Source: Catonia carolina
Taxonomy: Eukaryota > Arthropoda > Insecta > Hemiptera > Achilidae
DNA length: 64,000 nucleotides
Direction: 5' to 3'
Assembly (NCBI GenBank): GCA_035578175.1
Contig: JAQMRL010000002.1
Location: 132,434,171 to 132,498,170 of the forward strand
Each line of letters opens with the position of its first letter. The first letter of the stretch is position 1. The translations under genes and the position numbers were made by a program. Below are positions 48,340 through 58,375 of the stretch, piece after piece. The notes under the pieces were generated by a model. That model ran no database searches, was not told the DNA's origin, and saw only the letters and a program-made list of their open reading frames with translations.

Positions 48340-48690
48340 CTTCTTCTTTCTCATTTACGGATTAAGCACATTACCTGTTCCAGCTTCTATCTATCTTCTT
48401 TGTGGTCTACCCAACGACCGCATTCCTTGCGAACGGTATTGTAAGGGCAGTAGAGGATACCGATCCTTTGGCATGCGGCGTACATGTTGTAATCACTTCT
48501 CCCTATAAGTCCAATCCTCTGTCTCACAGATTCCGTTTTACCCAAATCATGCCGGATTGTCTCACGCTTGACGCGATCCCTAAGTGTTGCTCCTTTTACC
48601 GATCTAAAAACGCATTTCAGCTGCTTCCAACTTCCTACCCTCAAAATTATTGTTTTTACTATTAGTCTATTATTCATGAAAATTTCATTA
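48340..48690 (-). pseudogene. LINE reverse-transcriptase C-terminal remnant
   Basis: 96-residue minus frame: ...VFRSVKGATLRDRVKRETIRHDLGKTESVRQRIGLIGRSDYNMY..., resembling the R-D-VR-E-IR-DLG...I---RL-W-GH tail of non-LTR retrotransposon reverse transcriptases. The plus frame 48402-48665 is its shadow. Confidence 0.6.
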
Positions 48691-48779
48691 ACCTGTTGTG
48701 TTATTATCTCGTCCTTTCTCTTTCTTTCTCGAACCCTAAAGGACGGATATATAAAAACCGGCTCTTTGTCAAGCGGGTA

Positions 48780-49450
48780 GTATTTTATGAAGCATTTTAA
48801 AGCGAGCGTCAGCCATTTTGAAACTGTGTTACGGAGTTGTGTTATATAAGAGAGTTGCTGAACCTACTATGCTATACGATACGATAATAGTGAATGTGCG
48901 TACACGTAATAGTGAACAGATTTATTCAGGTAAAACATTAATTATTAACTGTAAATTCCCATTATATCGTTATATATAAGTTTTCTTTTAAACCCCTAAT
49001 GTATGTAAGATGCAATCTGCAAATATTTAAATTAGAATTATTTGCGATTAAAATTAAATTAGTTAAATTATTTTAATTAACTGTTTGCTATTTGCTCTAT
49101 ATATTATTCAAATTTATATAAAGTAATAATTATCTTTACTAGGATTTGAACAAGGAATCTTTGTCTCTGAAAATCAACTGTTCAACAGCAGACTCGCGGC
49201 GACGGTTTTACCACTAGACTTACCCGATAAGTTATAGTTAAGTTCAGATAAAAGTTTTAAGTTTGTAATAACCTTTAGTAAATCAATCTAGTCTAAGACT
49301 CACCCAATTATAATTGATTAGTAGTCTAAGGGTAATAATTCATTGTAATTTATTATTTTGTTAATAGTGTTATAAGTTTCAAAAGAAGTTTATTTATAAT
49401 TTCTTAACAACCAGATCCTGGAAGAACCTAAATTAAACGTTACAATACAT
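48780..49450 (+). mobile_element. Possible second LTR-like remnant
   Basis: TATA-like GTTATATAAGAGAGTTGC near 48839, then an AT-rich body and a 3' CCAGATCCTGGAAGAACC that recalls the end of the 46284-46911 candidate (CCAGATCCCGAAACGG). Interrupted by a rep-B head at 49139-49235. No terminal inverted pair was verified. Confidence 0.28.
49139..49235 (-). repeat. SINE rep-B head
   Basis: Complement of the rep-B tRNA-like head: TCTTTACTAGGATTTGAACAAGGAA, then GAAAATCAACTGTTCAACAGCAG and ACCACTAGACTTACCCG. Body absent. Confidence 0.65.
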
Positions 49451-49559
49451 TGTTAGTCTTGTTAAATTTCTTAATACTGTATATTAGGCCTACGTCTTAA
49501 TCCTTACTATACTTAATAGAGAAGTCTGCAGTAAATACATAAATATAAAGAGATTATAA

Positions 49560-49700
49560 TTACATCAGGTTCGATTCCCGGCTAAGATCTGGAATAATTT
49601 ATAAGTCAAAACCCATCGTTCCAGTTCCATAACCCGCCGTAGTCGCTAATGACCTTCGTTCACACGACTTTAAATAAACTAAAAAAATAAATTTACGACC
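49560..49700 (+). repeat. SINE rep-A 3' part
   Basis: B box CAGGTTCGATTCCCGGC followed by TAAGATCTGG and the conserved tail CATAACCCGCCGTAGTCGC; complement of the minus copies at 18990 and 55435. Confidence 0.65.
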
Positions 49701-50164
49701 AAAATATCTAATTTTTTAAAATAGTAAATATCAGTTGGCCTAGCCATTTAATTTGTCTTTGTACTGAAAATTATAATTTTACTGTTATTATTATTATAAT
49801 TATGAAGTCTAATTATTACTTCCCGTTGTATACGAGTATATTTTTATCCACGTATTTTCTCTTTTTGCAACTTTTATGCTTGTAACTCGAAAACAAAGGT
49901 TTTTTTTTATTGAGATAGGGTTTTGCTGCAGGTTTTAGAATTAAATTTGACATGGGCATTATGCATCGTACATCCACCTTCCAATTAAAAAATAAAATTG
50001 TTTGATTCAATAGGGCGGGTCCAAAATAGCGGCAAAAATTCACACACGTATAAAATTGTATTTTTGTAACTATGTAGATCCGAATTGCATCTACCTTCCA
50101 GTGTAGTTTAGATTAGATATTTAAAACCATACTTAAATATCATTCTGTATATAGTTAAACGCGT

Positions 50165-50250
50165 ACAAATTTTCAAACCCTAGCTGGAAATCGAAATCGA
50201 GACCTTCTGATTTTCAGGCTAGTGCGTTAACCACTACGTCATGTCATTGT
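50165..50250 (-). repeat. tRNA-derived SINE head
   Basis: Minus strand reads GACATGACGTAGTGGTTAAC (A-box region) then GGTCTCGATTTCGATTTCC (B box) and an AGGGTTTGAAAATTT tail. It does not fold into an intact tRNA, so it is not called a tRNA gene. Confidence 0.6.
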
Positions 50251-50290
50251 TTGTATTATTCTATGAAGAAATAAGAATATTTTTACTTAC

Positions 50291-50418
50291 TTAACCAACT
50301 GAGGTGTTTTGTTGTTTCCAATTTGAATCGGAACCTTTCAATATCTTCTTTCAATTCCTTGACGACAGATGGGAGTTCTGATTGGCCTTCTGCTAAACGT
50401 TTCTCTAATTCGGAGACC
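50291..50418 (-). CDS. Pde9: PDE9 exon, coiled-coil region
   Basis: 128 bases, 42 complete codons from VSELEKRLAEGQ to TTKHLSWL, charged and heptad-like, consistent with a helical oligomerisation segment. Acceptor TTGCAG, donor consensus GTAAGT. The leading G completes Arg from the 54609-54657 exon; the trailing A starts a Ser completed by the next exon. The intron that follows is the largest in the gene, about 14 kb. Confidence 0.88.
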
Positions 50419-50689
50419 CTGCAATAATTACAGAAACAACTTAATTATTACAAACGTTCCAACACTTTTACAATATTCAACATTTAACATAATATCTAAT
50501 AGCTCACCTTTTGTGATAAGAAAAAATCTTTTTTATTAATTTAAATTTTATGTCCGACTGCTATCCATATATAAAGGTTAATGCGGTTGGTGAAGAGTGG
50601 CAGATGAAACTGAGTGATGAAAAAATTGATATAAACCATGGAACCTGGAACCACTTGCATAGAAACCAGTTGTGCTGATCAATACACTA

Positions 50690-51060
50690 GGCCTCGTTTA
50701 TGCATGCCATAGCTGTTGCCGCGAAAGGAGACATTTCTGTCTCCGCGATTCTTTAGGCTACGGCTAGACGGGCGTTATTTTCCGCTACTTTCTTTCGATA
50801 AATGACGCTGGAAATATGGACACAATAGTTCATAACGGGACCGACTGGACGGTACTGAATTTATCGCAGCAAGATCGCGTCCTCAAGGCGATAAATGACG
50901 CGATGTACTGCCTAGACAAGCGTTAAATAACGCTCAGTATACATTCGCTTGTCAAGAGTTTACACGACGAGGCACTGAAGAAAACTGCGTTAAAAATCGA
51001 CATGTAGCCGGTATGTTACGGAACACGCGATAAATAACGCAAAAATTTTCGTGTTATTTA
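50690..51060. repeat. Less AT-rich MITE-like repeat block
   Basis: Starts CCTCGTTTATGCATGCCATAG; internal near-repeats (CTAGACGGGCGTTATTTTCCGC and CCTAGACAAGCGTTAAATAACG; GCGATAAATGACGC twice). Shares the GTTTATGC-type end with 52345-52745. Contrasts in base composition with its surroundings. Confidence 0.4.
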
Positions 51061-51249
51061 ATATCCTCTAATTTTGATTGTAAATATTAATTATTAAGAA
51101 AAGTATAGTATGTTTTAATGTTATAATTTGTTAATTACACCAGTGGGTTGTAATTTTTTCATGAGTTGAATCTAATCGATAAGTTGCATTTATTGTTATT
51201 TATAACAGATTATGCATTAAACAAAAGTTATAAAAAAAATTAATGTCCT

Positions 51250-51595
51250 GTGTAGCCGTGTGGGTTTACTGCAAAAGAAGCCGCATAATTTATCGTCGCC
51301 AAAATCAGCTATTTAACAGCTGATTTTCGGAGACGAAGGTTCCTGGTTCAAATCCTAGTAAAGGTAGTTACTTTTATACGGAGTTGAATACTAGACAGTG
51401 GTTACCGGTGTACTTTGATGGTTGGGGTTCAATTAACCATACTCTCTCAGGAGTGGTCGACCTGGGTCTGTACAAGACTACACCTCATTTACACTTCATA
51501 CACATCATCCTCATCTCATTGGGTCATGGGGTTGCTTATTGTTCTGAATTGAACAGATTGCAACGTACACATATTAGGAATTAAAAAAAAAAAAA
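51250..51595 (+). repeat. SINE rep-B, full-length copy
   Basis: tRNA-like head with CAGCTATTTAACAGCTG hairpin and B box GGTTCAAATCCTAG, conserved body (CAGGAGTGGTCGACCTGGG), then poly(A) of 13 bases at 51583-51595. About 345 bp. The reference copy for the family in this window; the frame 51384-51584 is not a gene. Confidence 0.8.
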
Positions 51596-51607
51596 TTTAT
51601 CAAAAAA

Positions 51608-51867
51608 GTCGTCGCCGCGAGTCAGCTGCTTAACAGCTGATTTTCGGAGACGACGGTTCTTGGTTCAAATCCTAGTAAAGATAGTTATTCATACGGCTTC
51701 GAATACTAGACAGAGGTTATTGGTGTACTTTGATGGTTAGCATTCAATTAATTATACTTTTTCAGGAATGGTCGGCCTGGGTCTGTACAAGAGTACACCT
51801 CATTTACATGTCATACACATTGCTTATTGCTTATTGTTCTGAATTGAACGATTGCAACGTACACATG
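51608..51867 (+). repeat. SINE rep-B, second tandem copy
   Basis: Directly follows the first: CAGCTGCTTAACAGCTG, GGTTCAAATCCTAG and AATGGTCGGCCTGGGTC in the same order, slightly more diverged, and it runs straight into rep-C at 51868. Confidence 0.78.
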
Positions 51868-52262
51868 TTGTTGTTTAGGTCAACAGCCGAAAGGCTGGTT
51901 TGAACCTCTAGAGGTTTTACTAAGTAAAAACGAGATGTGAAGTGGTTTACCATTGCCTTCATCATAGAGTTGAAAGAATATGCTTATCAGCATACCAGGC
52001 CCTCCAAAAAGCACCTACTTTCCACCCTGCAAATGACACCTTCACTTCATTCACCAAAGGGTCTGGCTGTATAGTGAAATTCATTAACTCTCACGAGGAG
52101 ATAACTCTGACTAGTGTCTTTTACATCTCTACCTCTTCTGTTCTTAAATAGTTCAGTTATACAATTGGCTGACTATGTAATAAGAAACAGAACTATTTTT
52201 TGTAGCCCTGGAACAAACAGATCGAGTGCAATTAATTTAACACTCCACCTGCCCGTTATGAG
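51868..52262 (+). repeat. rep-C copy
   Basis: About 395 bp matching 22615-23014 over its length, from TTGTTGTTTAGGTCAACAGC to CACTCCACCTGCCCGTTATG. Joined directly to the 3' end of the second rep-B copy. Confidence 0.78.
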
Positions 52263-52344
52263 CAATCAAAAATCAACGCACACATATTACGGTAAAAAAA
52301 ATATAAAAAAGTAGCACGCCCGTTTAGCTGTAGCCTTAGTGGAT

Positions 52345-52745
52345 TGTGTTAAATAGGACTGTTTATGCAAGCGACGGCGATACTTCTATCGCGGCAGATT
52401 CCAAATACTGTCGCCTGCACCTACGAATCGTGGAGACAGATGTGTAGCAGGCGGATCCAATATGCATTATAATGGGACTGTTTATTCACACGACAACGAC
52501 AGCTTGTCGCTCGCAGGTATACCAACCTGAGGGCGGTATACCAATGTTCCCTGCTTTCAGTTTGTCCTAGTATTTGTCAAAATGCCATTATTTTGTACAG
52601 ACTGATTTTGTATGACAGAACTAGTACCCCTTCTATGTGTTTCGAGAGATAGCAATAACGTTGTCGCTGTACATTTATTTCATGTCGCCTGTCGCAGTGA
52701 CATTAAAAATAACGCGGCGACAGTTAACGCGAGCATAAACGGAAC
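52345..52745. mobile_element. Possible MITE, higher GC
   Basis: Left GGACTGTTTATGCAAGCGACGG and right CGCGAGCATAAACGGAAC are imperfect inverse copies. An internal GGGACTGTTTATTCACACGACAACG repeats the left end in direct orientation, suggesting a nested or tandem pair. No coding. Confidence 0.5.
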
Positions 52746-52799
52746 ACGGGTTGACCAGGAAGAAACCAGTTAGCCAACTAGCCCAAGCTATAAACTGTC

Positions 52800-53166
52800 T
52801 CTATATTATTATTATTAGCGGATTCTCCCAATAATGGAAGACGTTAAGCTCATAACTTTTCTTTGGGTTCTTCCTGTTCTTCCAATAGACTTTCATTCTT
52901 TCTGAGAAAGCTTGTTTACGTTCTTCTGACCATTTTGGCCTGACCTGTTTTCGCTGTGGTTGCTCAGGTGAAACTGCCTACTTATTTACTTTGTCTCGAA
53001 ACGTGTCTCTTTCTACGATATCGGTTGAACTTATGTTTGCACGTTCGAGGTCCTTACGAATTTCCTGAAGCCATGGTGTTGAGGTTTTAAGTGCAGTTAC
53101 ATAGTCTACAATCTTCTTAGTCGATCGATCTTGTGATAACCTACTAAGTAGGAAACTTATCAGCAC
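52800..53166 (-). pseudogene. LINE 3'-end coding remnant
   Basis: Minus frame with SRLSQDRSTKKIVDYVTALK...PWLQEIRKDLERANISSTDI then, after a stop, PKWSEERKQAFSERMKVYW. Same protein region as 24840-24955 and 26165-26365 but better preserved. Confidence 0.7.
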
Positions 53167-53464
53167 AAGGGAATACCAAATACGTTTCTGTCTTTAAATT
53201 AAACTAACTTGCAAAGATTAGTTATCTGGGATAAATAAGTAGATAATTAATGACAAAATTAAAATTTTATTAAAGAGCAATTACTACTGTATTGCAGGAG
53301 GCAGAAACATTAAGCAGATGCAAAAGTGAATCTTAACAAAAATGTTTTCACCTTGAAAAAGGAGGGTGATAAAGAGATTTTTGTTTAATTCTCAGTACAA
53401 GGAATAATTATTTATACTTATTTTTAATAATTTAGAGTAATTAATTTTTTTGCGGTACTTTTTT

Positions 53465-53875
53465 AAGGTGCCTACCCCTTCTGAATGTTGCGATCAAGAT
53501 AGCAATTTTCACGCTGTTTCTTGCATTGCAAAATAGCTCTTCTGAACTTTCTTCATGACAAGTTCTCAGATTACGAAGCCACTATACCCTTTTTTCGACC
53601 AGGTTCCCTTTTTTACATATCCGGGGCAGAATTGGTTTGAAGTAATGGATATTTGGACTCATTCTTTAAGACGTGACCCAAATACTGGAGCTTTCTGCAT
53701 TTGGTCTGTATAAATGGTTTCCACATCGTTTTTCATCATCCTGAGAACTTCTACAATTGTCATCTGAACAGTCCATGGTAACTCAACATTCGCCTGTATA
53801 GGCATAATTTAAATGTCTTTATCCAAGGTTCAGGATTCTACAACGTACAGGAGCACATAGAAGACTTATTTTCTC
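53465..53875 (-). pseudogene. LINE reverse-transcriptase C-terminal remnant, second copy
   Basis: Nucleotide-level relative of 19325-19760 in the same orientation (GTGCCTAYCC, ATAGCTCTTCTGA, GTTCTCAGATT, GTCCATGG, TACAGGAGCACA blocks in order). More decayed, with no open frame. Confidence 0.65.
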
Positions 53876-54608
53876 TGTGCTCCTATACGTTGTACATCTT
53901 ACGCTTTTTATTCTTGTTTAAAAAGTGAGTTTGAGGTACTTAAAAATGGAACTCATAAAATATAGTTCATGCCTTACTTATAAAGTACTTTATTTCCGGT
54001 ATATTGTCCCATTGCTCATTTAACAAGATTCCCAGGTAACAATATTCTCTCTCTTTCAGGGTAAGGTTGATAGAAAGTTCCATTCACATGCTCTCTGTTA
54101 ATTAATATGAACTTTTGTGGTTACAAGTCAAAACTTCTGAAGCATACAGAAAGGTCTGACACGGTAGTAAAATTAAAGGATGCACAGCGCCTGTACAATC
54201 ATACAAGTACAAGTAAGTATGCTTACAGTCTCAAGTGTAGGAGGAGCATTCAGGCACAACGTAGTGCTCACTGTAGACAATCAGATAGAAATTAACGCCG
54301 CGTTCATTAGAAAAAATATAATATTAGTACATTTTACAAATTAATTACTATACCTTTTCATAAGTATATATAACAAATACCACAATCATGAGAATCTCAT
54401 ATTAAACTTCAAGAATATGTTGATAACTTATTTGAGCTACATAAAATACAATGCAATGGGTATACATGAAGTGAATTTATTTTATCTTATTTTATTTTTC
54501 GTATGTCGTATACCAATCATATTAAACGGCTTGTCAGATACAGTTACTTGTTCATAAACTAAATTTAATCGTACAATGTGTTTTACAGAATGTTAAAATG
54601 TAACTAAC

Positions 54609-54657
54609 CTGTTCTCTAAGGAAACTAAGTCCATGGTTACTTCATCGACCAGCATAC
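54609..54657 (-). CDS. Pde9: PDE9 exon, coiled-coil start
   Basis: 49-base micro-exon, too short for ordinary ORF calling. It encodes MLVDEVTMDLVSLEN with split codons at both edges (Gly at the start, Arg at the end). Acceptor TTCCAG, donor GTTAGT. The final split codon joins the next exon to give LENRVSELEKRL, a heptad-like pattern matching the LEKRVELEGL stretch of vertebrate PDE9A. The in-frame Met could serve as a start in a shorter isoform, but nothing shows that it does. Confidence 0.82.
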
Positions 54658-54921
54658 CTGGAATCATAGAAAAGTTGTTCAATTATTAACTTATCATACA
54701 CAACACATCAACACTCATCATATAAATGATCCTTTTTTACAAAATAAATAAGTAATCAATTTATTTGTTTTGAGAAATACTCATACAAATGGAGTTGCGC
54801 AGATACAGAGAACAACAGTTATAAAACAGAAAAAAGAACAATAATTTAAATAGACTACGTAGAGTAAAATACACAATGCAAACGGAAATTTAAAGAAATA
54901 TAGCTAGATAATTTAATCCTC

Positions 54922-54966
54922 AACTTAATTGACATGTATTTTGTAAAAAATACTTGTCAATTAAGT
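54922..54966. repeat. Short inverted repeat
   Basis: AACTTAATTGACATGTATTTT and its near-complement AAAATACTTGTCAATTAAGTT face each other across about 3 bases. Strong hairpin, no associated terminator logic in a eukaryote. Confidence 0.8.
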
Positions 54967-55002
54967 TACATCTTTTTTATTTTTATTTAATTTTTAAAAA
55001 GT

Positions 55003-55085
55003 GGCCGCCTTCATAGCGTAGTGGTAGCGCGTTAGCGTACAACGCGGAGGTCCAGGGTTCCATTCCCAAGTAGGTCTGGAAATTT
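55003..55085 (+). repeat. tRNA-derived SINE head (first of two)
   Basis: A-box TAGCGTAGTGGTAGCGC and B-box GGTCCAGGGTTCCATTCCC, followed by the family tail AGGTCTGGAAATTTTTCAC. Lacks an intact acceptor stem, so not a functional tRNA gene. Confidence 0.68.
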
Positions 55086-55104
55086 TTCACCTGTTTTAAC
55101 CTGA

Positions 55105-55200
55105 ACCATGGCCGGGCCGTTGGCGTAGTGGTTACCAAAATTGGCTTTTACGCCGGGGTCCCGGGTTCGATTCCCGGTCAGGTCTGGAATTTTTTCATCA
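55105..55200 (+). repeat. tRNA-derived SINE head (second of two)
   Basis: GGCGTAGTGGTTACC (A box) and GGTCCCGGGTTCGATTCCCGG (B box, nearly ideal) with the tail TCAGGTCTGGAATTTTTTCAT. Same orientation and tail as the copy just upstream. Confidence 0.7.
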
Positions 55201-55434
55201 CTCATTTTCATTATTATCTTTATCCACCGTCTGCATTAGCAGAAATTGCAAAACACAGTCAGACGTAAAACAAAAAAATACCCTGAACCATACAGAAGGA
55301 GAGGGTATAAAGTTATTAAATTTTATCTTAAAAAATTCCTCGTTAAACTATTGTTTGAACTTTTCTTTCATTTGCTTATAGTTGATCTGATTGAATCGAT
55401 AGCAAATAAACTTGATTAATAAAATATTAAGTTA

Positions 55435-55600
55435 CATCAACATCTTTCTTATTAGCGACTACAGCGAGTTACGGTACATAATCTTTAAATTTTGACTTGT
55501 TATACTTTGTCAGATCCTTGCTGGGAATCGAACTCGGGATTTAATGATATACAGTTAAGTGTAGTTTAGCGCTCTAAACCACTGCACCTACGAGAATCTC
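55435..55600 (-). repeat. SINE rep-A copy, head and tail
   Basis: Minus strand: GTAGGTGCAGTGGTTTAGAGC (A box), GAGTTCGATTCCCAGC (B box), AAGGATCTGAC, then the rep-A tail ending near 55440. The most complete rep-A copy in the window. Confidence 0.68.
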
Positions 55601-55818
55601 CAGTTGAATGAAATGACATTTTATTAAAAATAAGACAAGCTAAATAAGAAGCTACTTGATTCTTGTTTTAAAATTAAGATTTAATACGACCTGCAAACAT
55701 TTTCCACTTGACCTTTCACTAAAACCTTCTTAATATTAAAAATAAAACAGCCAACCTTATATTTTTTTCGCAACATGGAAATTTAAAAATAAAAGATATT
55801 TTCAACATTTTTCCATAA

Positions 55819-56070
55819 TTTTATTCCCGACTCTTCTTCTTCAAATCCTCCTCTCATCCTGATCAACAACGGGAGTTTCAACTCCTCCGGTTCCTAGACA
55901 ATGCTCGCCCCCGATCTTTCCGCTCCAAGGATTATGGGAACAAAGTCCTTGTCCAGAGTGATCTACTTTGGAACCTGACTAACACTAAAACCTCACCCCA
56001 CTATAGACAACTAATCAGGAAATCAAAGGATCAGATTCTGGGCGGTGGTGGTGATGATAATGATAAATGA
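55819..56070 (+). CDS. Unrecognised open frame without Met
   Basis: 84 codons from after a stop at 55816-55818 to TGA at 56068-56070, plus strand, clearly richer in C and G than the flanks. Reads ...KSSSHPDQQREFQLLRFL, then SDLLWNLTNTKTSPHYRQLI, then GGGGDDNDK. Codon pattern looks once-coding, but I recognise no family. It could be a retrotransposon fragment or an exon of an unrelated plus-strand gene; no clean splice sites were established. Confidence 0.3.
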   Translation, partial: FYSRLFFFKSSSHPDQQREFQLLRFLDNARPRSFRSKDYGNKVLVQSDLLWNLTNTKTSPHYRQLIRKSKDQILGGGGDDNDK

Positions 56071-56188
56071 AACACCCCTTTCCACCTGACCGTACCCATC
56101 TCTACGTTGATAATAACTGAATACACAGTATTTCGAAATTATTACCCAAAAGAGTGATAATTTATACAAACTGGATAAACTGGTACAC

Positions 56189-56350
56189 AGGGTGATTCTA
56201 AATTATGATAAAATAATTTAATACATGATTGTAGAGCTAAAAATAAGAAAAAAATTCGTATAAACATATGTCCGCAAACGCTTCATTAGTGAGTTACAGC
56301 TAGCGAAAAATTTCGCCCTGATTTCAGTTCCCCTGGTGAAATACATTGAT
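56189..56350 (+). repeat. Second one-sided relative of the foldback element
   Basis: ACAGGGTGATTCTAAATTAT, CCGCAAACGCTTCATTAGTG, AGTTACAGCTAGCGAAAAAT and GATTTCAGTTCCCCTGGTGAA follow the foldback arm order. Closest to 37937-38110. No inverted partner nearby. Confidence 0.68.
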
Positions 56351-56459
56351 ATTGAATTATTTGGGGGCTACTTTCTCCGACAAATATGGTGGATTTATAA
56401 GGAAAATCACCTAAAAAATCAAATAAAACCAGTCTGAAAGCTGTAGTGTTAGCAGTTTT

Positions 56460-56700
56460 TAGCAGTCTTCGGGCCAGCCCATTCAGTCAGCTGGTAGGGA
56501 GGCACTATTAATTGTGAAGTAACGCAGGTTGAGCCAGCGACTTTGTATGGTGACCAGCTGACAGCCAATCGTGAACAAACTCCAATGGGAATCCCTGTTT
56601 AAATTCATGCCTAATCCACGTCAAAAATACAGCACAAACAAAAGCAAATAGCAAATTGGGTGGTGGTCAATAATGTACATAAAGACCTATGCCTACAACA
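56460..56700 (+). repeat. SINE rep-D copy
   Basis: CTTCGGGCCAGCCCATTCAG, GTAACGCAGGTTGAGCCAGC, CTTTGTATGGTGACCAGCTG and GGTCAATAATGTACAT in rep-D order. The 5' end is complete, unlike 44785-45000. Confidence 0.72.
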
Positions 56701-57840
56701 AAGCCTATATTACTGTCTGTATTAGGTTATTGTAGGTAACTAATACAATTTTATTATTTATAAAACTAGTTTAGCCAAATGATACTTATTAGATTACCCT
56801 AAAATCTTAATTAAATATTAATACAGTTGATGCAAGTTTAACATTTAAAAAAAATCTCAAATTTTTTAATATTTACAGTAGTACTTATTGAAAAGTGCAT
56901 CTTAGGACAACTGTGCGTGAATCCTATCGTTTTATTTTCTGGTGGATTAAACATAACTGATCAAATAACATATCTAGAAGATAGTACTTGGTAAGAAAGA
57001 ACCGTGTACTTTTAACTTCACCTTATGCTCATAATTACATTTCGTGAAATTTAAAATATAAAAAAAATATTGAATATCGATCACCTAATCTTAATTAAAA
57101 AATACCAATAAGATAAAAATTAGAAAAGATCCCTTTGGAAAAGTCAAAAGGTGAATTTTTCTAGACAGAGATAAAGTAAAAAAAACGGCTTACATGAAAA
57201 AAGACACGCTAGTAATGACGACTACGCGTAAAAAAATTAATAAATGCGGTACGACATTTTCTTCTTTTTTTTCTCTAACACAGGCTGAATAAGACGCTAA
57301 TGAAAGATCATTTTCAGCGAAAATCTAACTCGAGGAAAGCTATTCGTATTTCATTACAGCACGTATAAAGAACTGTAAATGGAAAAATGTATTTTTTATC
57401 TGATTTCAGCACTGTAGTACTGTATTAAGCCAGAAAGGTACAATATTAACGCTTTCGAGCATTCTACAGCTCGTTAGATCTTCCTTATTTTGCTTCTTAT
57501 GCTACCTTTTTATACCTTATTAATGTAAATTAAAGAGAGAAAAAAATCACACGCTGATTGAATTAAATTCCTAACAAGATTTTTTATAAAACATAATTAA
57601 ATTTATATCTCAAAGTTGTCGCAGCCGTAATTTAAAAGCGCCGTCAGATTTGTTTAACGTCACATTCTGCAAAGTATATTTTACTTAGTATCAATAGACT
57701 ATCAATTCATGTTTCTTGTACTGGAAACTGAATTAAAAATCATATAGATATCCAGCTGATTTGTATGTAAAGCCAGTAACATTAAGAAATATTTTTTCAA
57801 ATTTGTGAGAAAAAAGTAGGCCTAAAAATCAATTTTTTTT

Positions 57841-57867
57841 CTCATCGTCTGCATTGCAGACGATGAG
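57841..57867. repeat. 27-bp palindrome
   Basis: CTCATCGTCTGCA and TGCAGACGATGAG are exact inverse copies around one T. Just upstream of a tRNA-derived SINE head. Confidence 0.85.
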
Positions 57868-57909
57868 GGTGATTAATGAAGAAATGAACAATTTTAATTT
57901 TTTTTTAAA

Positions 57910-57985
57910 TTTTAATTTTAATCGAACCTAGGACCCCTGGTGCAGAAGCCAGTTGCGCTGACCACTACACCACGAACCAGCCTAC
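57910..57985 (-). repeat. tRNA-derived SINE head
   Basis: Minus strand: GGTTCGTGGTGTAGTGGTCAGC (A box) and GGTCCTAGGTTCGATT (B box). The downstream tail is A/T-rich only. Confidence 0.65.
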
Positions 57986-58065
57986 TACTCAATAATATTC
58001 ACTAAATGTCTGATTATAAAAATTTAATCTTTAAATGTTATCCACTATTCATACACCAGGGGTCA

Positions 58066-58375
58066 GGTTGATACAATTTTCTCAAAAACAACTCCTACAA
58101 TTTCTTTTTACAAAGTGCCTCATTTACTACATATTTTATGCTCTACAGGATTCAGGACATTCTTCAGGAAGGTGTGCTCTCGTAGAAAAAACGGGGTTTT
58201 TAAGATAGCAGCCTTAATTTACATAGGCTACAATCTAGGACAGAAAGGTATAATCAAAGTTGTAGAACATTTAAAAACGTACAACTTTTACTTCAAACAT
58301 ATTTTTGTACAATGCTTAGTTTAGCGAATGCTTAGTGGTTCTTTTTCATCAAAATAGGTCTTAAAATGAATGAAA
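58066..58375 (+). repeat. Dispersed repeat rep-E, partial copy
   Basis: TCTCAAAAACAACTCCTACAA, CATTTACTACATATTTTATG, GCAGCCTTAATTTACAT and GTTTAGCG blocks in rep-E order; ends missing. The frame 58115-58324 is part of it, not a gene. Confidence 0.62.

Larger units (their letters stand above)
36120..50290 (-). other. PDE9 intron, about 14 kb
   Basis: Largest intron, with the LINE, rep-C, rep-D, rep-E, LTR-like and inverted-repeat features above. Unassigned: 36670-37930, 38115-38870, 39835-40785, 41795-42340, 42795-43320, 43890-44780, 45860-46280. These are AT-rich, and the short frames in them (such as 38276-38611) have no family features. Confidence 0.75.
50419..54608 (-). other. PDE9 intron, about 4.2 kb, repeat-rich
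   Basis: Contains the rep-B/rep-C array, the MITE-like blocks and LINE remnants listed. 53880-54608 shows nothing recognised. Confidence 0.75.

Noticed and set aside
48402..48780. Plus-strand frames of 70-87 residues
   Set aside because: Shadow of a minus-strand LINE reverse-transcriptase tail that shows family motifs.
55014..55190. Two possible tRNA genes
   Set aside because: A and B boxes are good, but acceptor stems do not pair and both carry the same SINE tail; they are tRNA-derived SINEs.
57910..57985. Possible minus-strand tRNA gene
   Set aside because: A and B boxes present, but no complete cloverleaf could be drawn by eye; similar heads elsewhere in the window are SINEs.
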